From Parasutterella excrementihominis YIT 11859 (GTDB lineage: Bacteria; Pseudomonadota; Gammaproteobacteria; Burkholderiales; Burkholderiaceae_F): a stretch of 64,000 nt of DNA. The notes below the pieces were generated by a model. The model did not search any database and was not told the origin of the DNA. It saw only the letters and a program-made list of their open reading frames with translations. The translations under genes and the position numbers were made by a program. Each line of letters begins with the position of its first letter. Position 1 is the first letter of the stretch. Location of the stretch: the NCBI RefSeq assembly GCF_000205025.1, contig NZ_GL883756.1, positions 10,157-74,156 on the forward strand. Reading direction: 5' to 3'. Below are positions 1 to 9,183 of this stretch, piece after piece.

Positions 1-3000
1 AGTTCCATCCTCGAGCTGCATAAAGACAACCCAGAAGCGGCTGCTTGTCTGTGGCTCGTAAGATCAACATTAAGAGGCAGACGTTCGGCCAAGGGCACTT
101 TTAAATTCAGACGCTATCTGCACACGGCCTCCGCAGCAATCGCCTTGCATCGCCAAGTTATAAACGGAGAACTGGCTCCTGAAGCCCCTACCGAAGCCTT
201 TGATCATTTTTACGAAGTGGGAGATAAGTATAAGGTTCTCGCGCATATTTCTACGAAGTACTGGCCCTTCATCGGAGCCTACAGTATCGGTGACGCACAA
301 GATATTTGTCGCTGGAATGCTCTGAGGCTCTCCGATGATACTGACATTAGGTCATATCAATATCAATGCATTTTGCCGGGATGCCGAGACAACAAGCAAT
401 TGTGTTTAAAAAACTCTGACGGGAAGCTTTTTCCCTATTATGCGGTAGCCGTCGGAAACAGCGAGAAAGAGTTCGAAGCTAATATTGAAAAGCAGCTCAA
501 AACAACCTTCGGCAAACTGCTTGAGGCTGCAAATCAACCGGGAAAAGAGCAGGAATCCAAGCCTAAGGCTGAACTGCCCGTAGAGCTGTACGGCCGCGGG
601 GTTCGCAGCAGCCATACTTATGAGGTTTACGGCAAATCCGGAACGATTGAGTTCCAGCTAACGGACAAGATTGCTTTTGAATCCGATGAAGCATTTTGGG
701 AATATCTAAAAAACCACCGGACAGAACTGGAAAATAAGTATCGAATATTTCGGGAGGAATTTTCCAAAACGGAAAAAGACTGGAGAAGCGGTTCTCCGAT
801 TCGAGATCGTGTTGGCCCGGACTATCGAGAAGGAAAAGACGCCACGCCGGAAATGTTTATGAGTACCTTCGGCTTCAGAGGCGTGGAGTTCGGTAATTGG
901 GTAAAACAAGGCAAAAACGGGCGTGAACGGCAATGGATGCTCAACAATGCCTACGATTCGCTGCTTGACCTCTCGAAGATTCTGGGAATTCCTCCTAAAG
1001 CAGTAGCCTTAGACGGCGAATTGGAATTGTGCTTCGGTTCCAGAGGACACGGCAGCGCATCTGCGCATTACGAACCAGCTAACCGACTGATAAATCTCAC
1101 CAAAACCAAAGGCTACTCTTGTCTGGCTCACGAGTGGTTTCATGCGCTCGACCACTACCTGATGAGAACGAATTACCGGGAAAAGCTCGATGTCAGGATG
1201 CTCAGTGAACAGGTTGATTCGGAGGTAATTTTTAAATTAACACCGAAGGCTCAGGAACGAATCAATGAGGGCGGTAAAAAGATTTATTCGCTATGGATGG
1301 GTTCTGCCTCCCGGGTGGAATACGAACTCAAGACCAATCCGAAAGCTGCTGAATTAGCGCGAAGGGTTATTGCCGGAGAACTGGATCAGGCCGATATTAA
1401 TCTTGACATCCCGGATAGAGGCAGAGAACTTGTCTACAAGGTAACTCTCACCAAGGAAGATCTCCTTCAGACGGAACGAGGCGCAGCAGATAAGATCCGG
1501 CCGGAGCTGCACCACGCATGGGCAGAAACGATTGACACCATTCGTTCAACCGCAATGCACCGACGAATGCTGAAGAAAAAAGCGTACTGGCATAGTAAAA
1601 CAGAAGAAGCAGCCAGAAGCTTTGAGGCTTTCGTAGAGGTGCGCAGCCGGGAGCTTGGCATTACCAATGACTTCTTAACAAACGGAGCATTTGTCGAGAA
1701 GACGTTAGATAAAGAATCCTACTACCCTTATTTGGACGGCGTGGACGTCCAAAGGGTTTCCGAGAAATTTAAAGCCCTCTTTGAAGAGATTAAAAGCAAA
1801 GAAACTGAAAAAGGAGTTGCTCTTTTCTCAAAAACCAGAGAGGGCAAAAGCGGTGCCAAGATTTCTGAGATTAGAGAAGCCTTGGATAAAAAATTCGGCA
1901 AAACTACCATCGACGCCTTAATTGACAATGGCCGTCTCAAAATTGTTTCAGGTATCAATGATGTTCTTCTGTCACCTCTGCCGCAAGAACTTAAAAATTC
2001 TCAGAAAAACACAAAGACCGGATTTATTGTCCCCGACGAGTTAGCTCATGAAGGCAATACAACCGGCTGCATTGCTGTTTTCCATCCAGCTGTCACGGGT
2101 GAAATTCCTTCCGGAGAAATTGTTGTCCTTCCTGGACACCATAGACCTTTTATCCATTCCGGGAAAGGAGCTAAACATCTTACGGGCTCTGTGATTGAAG
2201 ATCCGAAGCGAAATTTGTTTCCACAGGAAGAAAATAAAACAGAAGCAAGTCTAAAAACTGTTCTGCAAATCTTAGCTTCAGCTAACGAAATTTACAAAGA
2301 AGGTCAAGGCAAGAATGACTCTTACCATTTCTACTCGAGAAAATTGGGCTTGGCCGTGTGTACGTATTTTGACGGCAATAAATTTGTCGTCTTAACACAA
2401 AAGCCAGTTAAGAATCCGGAAAATATTTGGGGAAAGAAATTAGGAGGTTTAAAGGGCGCGCTTGAGTTTCCCTTCAATAGAGATTCGGTCCATCTACCCT
2501 CTTCAATCCAAGACACTGGTGGAAACCAAACCGAACACCAGCCGGCAACAGCGCACGAGGCAACCTACACTTCGGTTGATTATACCGCCAAAATTTTCGC
2601 GGACATTCAAAGAGCTAAAAATCGGTACAAATCGGAAGACATTAAAGGAGTTCAGGGCTTTTATTCCTCTCAGCTTAAGACCTCATTTCTTATTGCCGAT
2701 AACCTTTTGCCGGAGGCAGCCTCTTCAGTGCTTCTTCACGAAGTTGGAGTTCATATGGCTTACGACTCCGAGCTGAAAGAAAAAGTTATCCCTTTAGTAA
2801 AAGAGGCTCCGCGTCTATTAGAGGAAGGCTTCAGACAGCGAGATCCGGTCTGTATGGCAGCCGAAATCCGCTTAAAAGATTCCGGGATTACAAAAGATCA
2901 TCCCAATTATGCGGAAGAGACTGCGGCGTACCTTGTTGAAGAATGTTCTAAACAAAGAAACGCGCTGCCCAAGCTTCAGCGATGGTACAAACAGATGCGC

Positions 3001-3411
3001 TCGACTGTAAGCGTCTGGCTTGTAGAGCATGGCTTTAAAGATAGTAAAACTCTTACCACTGACGACTTTGTGACTATCGCCAAGGCAAACATTAAGGCCT
3101 TAGCAGAACAAAAAGAATTAACCGCTTCTCAGACAAAAAACGAAAAAATCCTTTTTTCGCTTAACAAGCAGCATCGAGACACTTTGGAATTAATGCGAAA
3201 AGAGTTGCCGAAAGCTGACCCGGCGATGCAAAACCCCAAGCTTTTAGAAAAAGTGCTTCAGGCTGTGGAAGAAAGAATGCTTGACTGTGAACGGCAGGGA
3301 AAAATACTGAAGGTCAACTCGGAGTTTTTTAAACGCCAAACCCCAGCCAGCCGCACCCAAACCGAACAAAAAATCCCGGAACAAAACAAAACCAAAGGAC
3401 TCGAACGTTAA
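1..3411 (+). CDS. Large polyvalent protein with zinc-protease motifs, 5' end outside window
   Basis: The frame is open from base 1, so the gene starts upstream; the TTG at 145 is internal. At least 1136 codons are seen. A segment around 860-1160 resembles the large polyvalent protein domains of phages and conjugative elements and ends in a canonical HEXXH zinc site (HEWFH, 1129-1143) with a following DH. A second site, HEVGVH (2737-2754), has three residues between E and the last H. The part between (about 1840-2520) looks like the linker and small nuclease- or toxin-like domain often found in these proteins, but I cannot assign it. The C-terminus is charged and rich in Gln/Lys/Thr. It lies 23 bases before virB11 in the same operon, so it is probably carried and perhaps delivered by the conjugation machinery. 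Family knowledge suggests such proteins protect incoming DNA or act in the recipient; that is inference. Confidence 0.7.
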   Translation, partial: SSILELHKDNPEAAACLWLVRSTLRGRRSAKGTFKFRRYLHTASAAIALHRQVINGELAPEAPTEAFDHFYEVGDKYKVLAHISTKYWPFIGAYSIGDAQDICRWNALRLSDDTDIRSYQYQCILPGCRDNKQLCLKNSDGKLFPYYAVAVGNSEKEFEANIEKQLKTTFGKLLEAANQPGKEQESKPKAELPVELYGRGVRSSHTYEVYGKSGTIEFQLTDKIAFESDEAFWEYLKNHRTELENKYRIFREEFSKTEKDWRSGSPIRDRVGPDYREGKDATPEMFMSTFGFRGVEFGNWVKQGKNGRERQWMLNNAYDSLLDLSKILGIPPKAVALDGELELCFGSRGHGSASAHYEPANRLINLTKTKGYSCLAHEWFHALDHYLMRTNYREKLDVRMLSEQVDSEVIFKLTPKAQERINEGGKKIYSLWMGSASRVEYELKTNPKAAELARRVIAGELDQADINLDIPDRGRELVYKVTLTKEDLLQTERGAADKIRPELHHAWAETIDTIRSTAMHRRMLKKKAYWHSKTEEAARSFEAFVEVRSRELGITNDFLTNGAFVEKTLDKESYYPYLDGVDVQRVSEKFKALFEEIKSKETEKGVALFSKTREGKSGAKISEIREALDKKFGKTTIDALIDNGRLKIVSGINDVLLSPLPQELKNSQKNTKTGFIVPDELAHEGNTTGCIAVFHPAVTGEIPSGEIVVLPGHHRPFIHSGKGAKHLTGSVIEDPKRNLFPQEENKTEASLKTVLQILASANEIYKEGQGKNDSYHFYSRKLGLAVCTYFDGNKFVVLTQKPVKNPENIWGKKLGGLKGALEFPFNRDSVHLPSSIQDTGGNQTEHQPATAHEATYTSVDYTAKIFADIQRAKNRYKSEDIKGVQGFYSSQLKTSFLIADNLLPEAASSVLLHEVGVHMAYDSELKEKVIPLVKEAPRLLEEGFRQRDPVCMAAEIRLKDSGITKDHPNYAEETAAYLVEECSKQRNALPKLQRWYKQMRSTVSVWLVEHGFKDSKTLTTDDFVTIAKANIKALAEQKELTASQTKNEKILFSLNKQHRDTLELMRKELPKADPAMQNPKLLEKVLQAVEERMLDCERQGKILKVNSEFFKRQTPASRTQTEQKIPEQNKTKGLER

Positions 3412-3434
3412 ACCGTTCAAGGAGAAATTAAATC

Positions 3435-4478
3435 ATGAGTATCGATAGAGATATTTCCATCCGTCAAAAATTAAAACCTTTCAATCAATTCTTACAGATG
3501 GAAGGCGTCACTGAAATTGCTGTTAATCGACCGGGCCAACTTTACTATGAAAGAGAAGGAGTTTGGAATCAAGTCTCGCTTCCGAGCCTAACTTATGACG
3601 CGCTGATAGAGCTTGGAATCACCGCAGCCAAATACTCCGGTGACAACGTCAACTTCTCCAAGACGGAACCTATTGTTTCCGTCACACTGCCCGACGGCGA
3701 ACGAGCTCAATTTATACAACCTCCTGCTTGCTCTCCCGAACTGGTCAGTCTCACGATCAGAAAACCTTCTTTAAAAATTATTTCCGTTGATGATTTTTAT
3801 CGATCAGGTTTTTTCAATCATATGAGAAAAGCTGAAGAACAAAATCCGAAAGATGAAGAACTACTAGAAATTTACGAACACCTTCAGGAATACGAAGAAG
3901 GAGCGAAAAAAAGAGTTGAATTCTTGAGAAAGGCTGTCCGGTACGGAAAGAACATCGTGATAGCCGGAGAAACCGGGAGTGGAAAAACAACCTTCATGAA
4001 GGCGTTGATGCAGGACATTCCCAGAGACGAAAGGATCGTCACGATCGAGGACGTTCCGGAACTGGTTCATGGGCTCCCCTATCATGACAACAAGGTATGC
4101 CTGTTTTATCCCAGCGAAGCAAAACGTAATTCAAACGTAACGGCTGCCTCTCTGATGCGTTCATGTCTGCGAATGAAGCCGGATCGAATTCTATTAGCGG
4201 AACTTCGAGGGCCCGAAACTTTTGATTTTTTAAACATCTGTCTTTCCGGACACGGCGGCTCGATCACCAGTTGTCATGCAGGCAGCTGTGAGGATGTCTT
4301 CAAGTACCTTGCTCTGAAAGTACAGCAAGCTGAAGACGCTAAAACGATGACAACAGAACAAATCAATCGTTACCTCCAAGACGTCATAGATGTGGTTGTC
4401 CACATCCATAACGATAAAAAAGGCATCGGACGCCATATCACGGATATTTGGTTTAAGCCGGCCAGGCTCAAATCATAA
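3435..4478 (+). CDS. virB11: VirB11-family type IV secretion ATPase
   Basis: Hexameric ATPase that powers pilus assembly and substrate transfer at the inner face of a type IV secretion channel. The 347 residues match the family length. An N-terminal domain with IRKPS is followed by Walker A GETGSGKTT (178-186), an Asp/Glu box (TIEDVPEL), a Walker B-like stretch LLAELRG and the typical GHGGSITSCHA His box. The ATG has a good ribosome binding site (AGGAGA). The stop lies 11 bases before virD4. The rest of the secretion channel (VirB2-VirB10 type) is not in the window and would be expected upstream. VirB11 is preferred over TrbB because of the motif wording, but the two families are close. Confidence 0.93.
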   Translation: MSIDRDISIRQKLKPFNQFLQMEGVTEIAVNRPGQLYYEREGVWNQVSLPSLTYDALIELGITAAKYSGDNVNFSKTEPIVSVTLPDGERAQFIQPPACSPELVSLTIRKPSLKIISVDDFYRSGFFNHMRKAEEQNPKDEELLEIYEHLQEYEEGAKKRVEFLRKAVRYGKNIVIAGETGSGKTTFMKALMQDIPRDERIVTIEDVPELVHGLPYHDNKVCLFYPSEAKRNSNVTAASLMRSCLRMKPDRILLAELRGPETFDFLNICLSGHGGSITSCHAGSCEDVFKYLALKVQQAEDAKTMTTEQINRYLQDVIDVVVHIHNDKKGIGRHITDIWFKPARLKS

Positions 4479-4489
4479 GGAACCGCCAA

Positions 4490-6838
4490 ATGAGTCAGCT
4501 TAGAAATAAAAAAATTATCAAGGTTGCCGTCGGAATCATCGGCTGCCTTCTCTTAGCTGTTTTGTTCTTTGAGATTTCAGGGTTTTTATTCCTCAAGATT
4601 TTTCGCCTCCCCCTTGAAATATGCCGTCCTTGGACAATATTTCAATACTGGATGATGTATCGGGACAGCAATAGGAGTTTCATCAAGGCGGCTATCCTCG
4701 GCTGTCTGCTTGCTCCTTGGCTGATTACCGCAGCCGTTGCAATTGCTATCAAAATTAAAGCCGGAAAAAGAAGTTTACATGGGGATGCGGCTTTTGCCAG
4801 CAACACGGAGGTTCAAAAATACGGGCTTATCAATCCGCCGGACGGATTAGATAAAACCATCTTGGTTGGCAAACATAACGGAAGATACCTTAATTACGGC
4901 GGAACAGAGTTTGTTCTTTTAGCCGCCCCGACAAGATCCGGTAAAGGTGTCGGCGTTGTTATTCCGAATTGCCTTAATTACAGCGACAGTCTTGTTATTT
5001 TGGACATTAAGGGAGAGAACTTCGATATTACATCCGGATACCGAGCGGCTCACGGTCAGGAAGTTTACCTTTTTGCTCCTTTCGATCCTGAAGGAAAAAC
5101 TCATCGGTACAACCCATTGGAATACATTAGTTCCAACGAAGTTGATCGCGTCGGAGATATCGACGCTATTGCCACGGCGCTTTATAACTCTGAGTCAAAC
5201 GGAGATAAATTCTGGAGCGAAAACGCTAAAGATTTGTTCCGCGGATTATGTCTTTACGTATTAGAAACGCCGGGCATTCCTAAAACTTTGGGACAAATTC
5301 TCAGGGAGTCATCAGCAGCAGGATTAAAAGACTCATTAACAAAAAAACTTAAGGATGCACAAGACGCCGGCCATCCCTATTCCAACCGTTGTATTGAAGC
5401 ATTAAACAGAGTTTTTAGTAATTCAGAAAATACTCTGTCAGGCATTGTCAGCACGTTCGGGACACCTCTTCTCGGTTTTGCCAATGCTCGGGTTGATCTT
5501 GCCACGAGTGCTAACGATTTCGATCTGAGAGACGTTCGTCGAAAGAAAATGAGCATTTACCTCAAGATCGAGCCAAACAAGCTTAAAGAGGCTCGGGTAC
5601 TGGTCAATTTATTTTTTGATCAGCTGCTTAATTTGAACACTAAGAAACTTCCGGAACAAGACAAAAGACTCAAGTATCAATGTTTGGTTCTGTTAGATGA
5701 GATGACTTCAATCGGCAGAGTCCCGATGATCAGTCAGGCAATCGCGTATATGGCCGGTTACAACATGCGTCTGCTGACGATTATTCAAAGCATGACTCAG
5801 TTGGCAAGCGCCTACGGGAAAGACGATGCTGAAACGATTAGGGCCAATCACTCTCTACTCATCATGTATGCCCCCAATCCTACCCAACAATCTTTAGCCA
5901 ACGAGTACAGTGAGATGCTGGGTACACAAACGGTTAAGTCCAAATCAACCTCTAAAGGAAAAGGTTCAACATCAACCAGTGAATCAGATCAAAGACGCTC
6001 TCTTCTGCTCCCTCAGGAAATAAAAGGAATCGGAGATAAAAAGGAAATCGTTGTACTCAATAAAGGCTCGGCAAAACCTATTCTTTGTCAAAAAATCCGC
6101 TATTACGAAGACCCGAACTTTGAGTGCAGACAACGCTGGGAAACTCCTTTTGTACCTGTGCAGGACGTTGAAACCTTCACAGCGTCATTAGACGAAAGAG
6201 TGAACAAGGTATTGGCCACAGAGCTGACAGAAGAAGACTCAAGAAAAATTGCCGGAGTCAACGAGCTTCCGGAAATTCCAAAAGAACTTGCCGAAACGCC
6301 GGATTCAGATTGGAGTAATGAGCAAATCCAAAACTATGTTGAAGCTTCTTTTACCAAAATTGCTGCGAATCGGTTCAATCTTTCTGCTATCCAACACGCT
6401 CCTAAGTTAGACCTATCTAAGAATCAACCGCCGGAAAAAATAAACGGTAACACAGACAATGGTGAAACTTCTGAAGATCTGGACAAGACAATCAGCGATT
6501 TGTTTGACGGGGTAGATATACCTACTGAAGAACAAGAAAAAGAGCCTGCGCAAGAGTCGGAGGATATTTCGTTGCAGCAGCCCTCTTTTGATCCGGCCTC
6601 AGTAAATGAAGAACCTTCCTCGAGCCTCGATAAAAAAACGGAAGGGCCGGAAAAGGAAGATGAAACTTTAGAGGCAATTTTCGAGACTCCGACTGATAAA
6701 CCGCCCGCTTCCGCGCCTTCTGCCTCTCCTAAAAAGAAACAGACTTCCCCGTTAAAGGACATTCGAAATTTATACCGTCGTAAGAAAACGCAGACAACTT
6801 CCGGCGAATTCAAGCGGCATTTTTCCACCCTCAAATAA
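4490..6838 (+). CDS. virD4: VirD4/TraG-type conjugative coupling protein
   Basis: Membrane ATPase that links the relaxase-DNA complex to the type IV secretion channel. Two N-terminal membrane segments (about 8-37 and 65-88) precede the motor domain. Walker A APTRSGKG is at 146-153, followed by DIKGEN, and Walker B is LVLLDEMTSIGR. The motor domain ends near residue 510. The tail of roughly 270 residues is acidic, then Ser/Pro-rich and finally basic, and is longer than in most family members; it may be a substrate-binding extension. The ATG follows AAGGAACCGCCAA. It is 11 bases after virB11 and 11 bases before the SSB-like gene, so all are in one operon. Confidence 0.94.
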   Translation: MSQLRNKKIIKVAVGIIGCLLLAVLFFEISGFLFLKIFRLPLEICRPWTIFQYWMMYRDSNRSFIKAAILGCLLAPWLITAAVAIAIKIKAGKRSLHGDAAFASNTEVQKYGLINPPDGLDKTILVGKHNGRYLNYGGTEFVLLAAPTRSGKGVGVVIPNCLNYSDSLVILDIKGENFDITSGYRAAHGQEVYLFAPFDPEGKTHRYNPLEYISSNEVDRVGDIDAIATALYNSESNGDKFWSENAKDLFRGLCLYVLETPGIPKTLGQILRESSAAGLKDSLTKKLKDAQDAGHPYSNRCIEALNRVFSNSENTLSGIVSTFGTPLLGFANARVDLATSANDFDLRDVRRKKMSIYLKIEPNKLKEARVLVNLFFDQLLNLNTKKLPEQDKRLKYQCLVLLDEMTSIGRVPMISQAIAYMAGYNMRLLTIIQSMTQLASAYGKDDAETIRANHSLLIMYAPNPTQQSLANEYSEMLGTQTVKSKSTSKGKGSTSTSESDQRRSLLLPQEIKGIGDKKEIVVLNKGSAKPILCQKIRYYEDPNFECRQRWETPFVPVQDVETFTASLDERVNKVLATELTEEDSRKIAGVNELPEIPKELAETPDSDWSNEQIQNYVEASFTKIAANRFNLSAIQHAPKLDLSKNQPPEKINGNTDNGETSEDLDKTISDLFDGVDIPTEEQEKEPAQESEDISLQQPSFDPASVNEEPSSSLDKKTEGPEKEDETLEAIFETPTDKPPASAPSASPKKKQTSPLKDIRNLYRRKKTQTTSGEFKRHFSTLK

Positions 6839-6849
6839 GGAGTTAGCTT

Positions 6850-7284
6850 ATGACAAGCAAATATCAAGATTTTTCTGAATCTCTGGTTGTATTGGGCGAA
6901 CCCAAGTGCACCAGTATTTTTCCTACTAAAGGCCCTCATGCCGGAAAAGAAACGAAAGTTCTGGAAGTCCAGACCTATCATCCAAACTTTGAAAAGAAGG
7001 CGGACGGCTCTTTTGAACGAAAAGAACCTGATTTCTACAAGCTTCAGTATTTCGGCGCAACAGCAGAAAATATGGCAAAACTGCTTCAAAAATCAATGCG
7101 CCTGGATGTTCGAGGTTCCTTAACAACTGAAAATTTTGAAAAAGACGGAAAGCAGTATGAGAACAAAGTGATCAAGGCAAAAAGCATCGCCTTATGCCTA
7201 AATCAACTGGGAATCGAATCCATAAAATTTAGAGCCCCTGAAAAGAAGGCTGGAAAATCCCAGACCCCTGAACTTGATCGTTAA
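6850..7284 (+). CDS. SSB-like OB-fold protein of the conjugative element
   Basis: A 144-residue protein with an N-terminal half of mixed beta strands and a central segment (about 75-120) that resembles the single-stranded DNA-binding OB fold, with alternating polar strands around VRGSLTTENF and a closing strand near KAKSIALCLN. The C-terminus is basic and lacks the acidic tail of housekeeping SSB, so it may coat transferred single strands without recruiting the usual SSB partners. The start has a ribosome binding site (AAGGAG, 6837-6842). It lies between the coupling protein and topoisomerase III, a common place for a plasmid SSB. The family call rests on pattern and context only. Confidence 0.6.
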   Translation: MTSKYQDFSESLVVLGEPKCTSIFPTKGPHAGKETKVLEVQTYHPNFEKKADGSFERKEPDFYKLQYFGATAENMAKLLQKSMRLDVRGSLTTENFEKDGKQYENKVIKAKSIALCLNQLGIESIKFRAPEKKAGKSQTPELDR

Positions 7285-7294
7285 CCTCATCTCC

Positions 7295-7314
7295 GGAGCG
7301 CCATGCGGCGCTCC
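7295..7314 (+). terminator. Hairpin between the SSB-like gene and topB
   Basis: Perfect 8-base inverted repeat GGAGCGCC / GGCGCTCC with a 4-base loop, followed by CTTCTTT. It lies in the only sizeable gap of the transfer operon and may act as a partial terminator or RNA-processing barrier. The T tract is broken, so termination is probably incomplete. Confidence 0.55.
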
Positions 7315-7332
7315 CTTCTTTGATCCATAAAA

Positions 7333-9180
7333 ATGACAATAAAAGTATTCATTGCTGAAAAACCGTCTGTTGCCAAAGCGATCATCAACGAATTGGGGAC
7401 TGTAAAAAAACTCAATGGCGCGGTGCTTTGCAAAAACAACATTTACGTAACATGGTGCTTCGGACACCTGTTGGAACAGGCAGAACCGGATGCGTACCTT
7501 CCTGAAGACATTCCTGTGGGAAAAAAGGGAAATAAGATTTGGCGTGTTCAAGATCTCCCGATCTTTCCTCAAAAATGGATTCTTCAGCCGAAAAAGGATA
7601 AAGGCGTAAAGGCTCAACTCAAAGTCATCAAAGACCTTTTGACAAAAGCCGATATCGTAGTCAATGCGGGAGACCCGGACAGGGAAGGTCAGCTTTTGGT
7701 AGACGAAATCCTAGAGCATTTCAAATATAAAAAGACTGTCCAACGCTTTTTAGTATCTGCGCAGGATTCAGCTTCCATCCGAAAGAGCCTTACTAAAATT
7801 GAACCGAACAGCAAATATGAAGGCATGAAACTTGCTGCCTTGGGCAGAAGCAGGGCGGATTGGCTTCTTGGAATGAACTTAACAAGAGCGTTGACGCTTA
7901 AAAAAGCATTGTCCGGAGAAAGAACTCTGATCGCTGTTGGAAGAGTACAGACCCCTACTTTATCGCTTGTAGCAAAACGAGACCAAGATATTAGAAACTT
8001 TAAGCCCATTCCATTTTTTACCATCAAGTGCACAGTCTCAAACGGCATCACTGATTTTTCTGCCGCGTGGATACCAAAAAACGGACAAAGTGGGTTAGAC
8101 GAAGAAAGGAGACTGATCGACGGAACGGTCGCAAAGAGTCTCGTCAGCCGCTTACAGAATCAAAAAACGGCAAAGGTTCTATCTTTTTCCAAAGAAATCA
8201 AACAGAAAACTCAGCCAAAAGTATTTTCTTTAGCAGACATTCAGCTCGAGGCCAGCAGCAAGTATGGTTTTTCTGCCCAAGAAACCCTGGATACTTGCCA
8301 ATCGTTATATGAAACTCATAAGTTAGCGAGTTATCCTCGCTCGGATTGCCAGTATTTACCGGAGTCTCAATGGGAAGAATCTAAAACCGTTTTAACCGCA
8401 ATTGCTAAAACACTTCCCAAGTTTCTTCCGTTAATTAGGCAATGCAACCTTCAGATTAAATCTGCTGTTTGGAATGATAAAAAAATATCTGCACACCACG
8501 GAATTATTCCGACCGGCCAAGCCGGAAGCCTTGAAAAGCTCTCAGACAAAGAACAAAAAATCTATGAGCTGCTATGCCTTCGGTATATCTGCCAGTTCTA
8601 TCCTCCATACAAGTTCTATTTGACCAATGTGTCTCTAGCCGTTGAAAACGAAACTTTCAGCGCTAAAGGAACAACAACTATCAGTCCGGGATGGAAAGCC
8701 GTCATAGCACAAGAAAAAAATGAAAAGGAAGAAGAAATTCCTCTGCTTCAAGAAGGACAACAGCTCACTCTTAAAGATGTAAAACTTCAGCAAGAAAAAA
8801 CGAAGGCTCCTCCGGCCTTTACAGAGGGAACTCTGATTGCTGCAATGGAGAATATTCATAATGCAGTGGAAGACCCCAAAGACAAAAAATTATTAAAAGA
8901 CGGAGACGGTATCGGCACGCCGGCAACACGTGCAGCCATCATTACTGAGCTCAAGCGAAAGGGCTACCTTGAAACTAAGGGCAAACAAATTCATGCAACA
9001 GCTTTAGGTCAGCAACTTCTAACCGTAGTTCCTCCTCTAATCAAAAACCCTGCCCTGACGGCCAGATTCGAAAGAGTCCTAAAGCAAGTTGAGAATAAAG
9101 AAGTACTGCTAGAACAATTTTTGGAGATTCAAAAGAAATTTATTCGTCAGGAAATTGCTTCACTATTTAAAAAGGAATAA
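7333..9180 (+). CDS. topB: DNA topoisomerase III (type IA)
   Basis: Relaxes and decatenates DNA by single-strand passage; on mobile elements it helps replicate or separate transferred DNA. The N-terminus FIAEKPSVAKAI and the acidic GDPDREGQ give the Toprim domain. The active-site tyrosine is Y334 in SYPRSDCQYLPE, close to Tyr328 of E. coli TopB. The late motif GDGIGTPATRAAII is present near 520. At 615 residues it is slightly shorter than chromosomal TopB and has no cysteine-rich C-terminal zinc fingers. The ATG has only a weak upstream ribosome binding site. It is followed three bases later by the relaxase gene. Confidence 0.95.
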   Translation: MTIKVFIAEKPSVAKAIINELGTVKKLNGAVLCKNNIYVTWCFGHLLEQAEPDAYLPEDIPVGKKGNKIWRVQDLPIFPQKWILQPKKDKGVKAQLKVIKDLLTKADIVVNAGDPDREGQLLVDEILEHFKYKKTVQRFLVSAQDSASIRKSLTKIEPNSKYEGMKLAALGRSRADWLLGMNLTRALTLKKALSGERTLIAVGRVQTPTLSLVAKRDQDIRNFKPIPFFTIKCTVSNGITDFSAAWIPKNGQSGLDEERRLIDGTVAKSLVSRLQNQKTAKVLSFSKEIKQKTQPKVFSLADIQLEASSKYGFSAQETLDTCQSLYETHKLASYPRSDCQYLPESQWEESKTVLTAIAKTLPKFLPLIRQCNLQIKSAVWNDKKISAHHGIIPTGQAGSLEKLSDKEQKIYELLCLRYICQFYPPYKFYLTNVSLAVENETFSAKGTTTISPGWKAVIAQEKNEKEEEIPLLQEGQQLTLKDVKLQQEKTKAPPAFTEGTLIAAMENIHNAVEDPKDKKLLKDGDGIGTPATRAAIITELKRKGYLETKGKQIHATALGQQLLTVVPPLIKNPALTARFERVLKQVENKEVLLEQFLEIQKKFIRQEIASLFKKE

Positions 9181-9183
9181 TTC

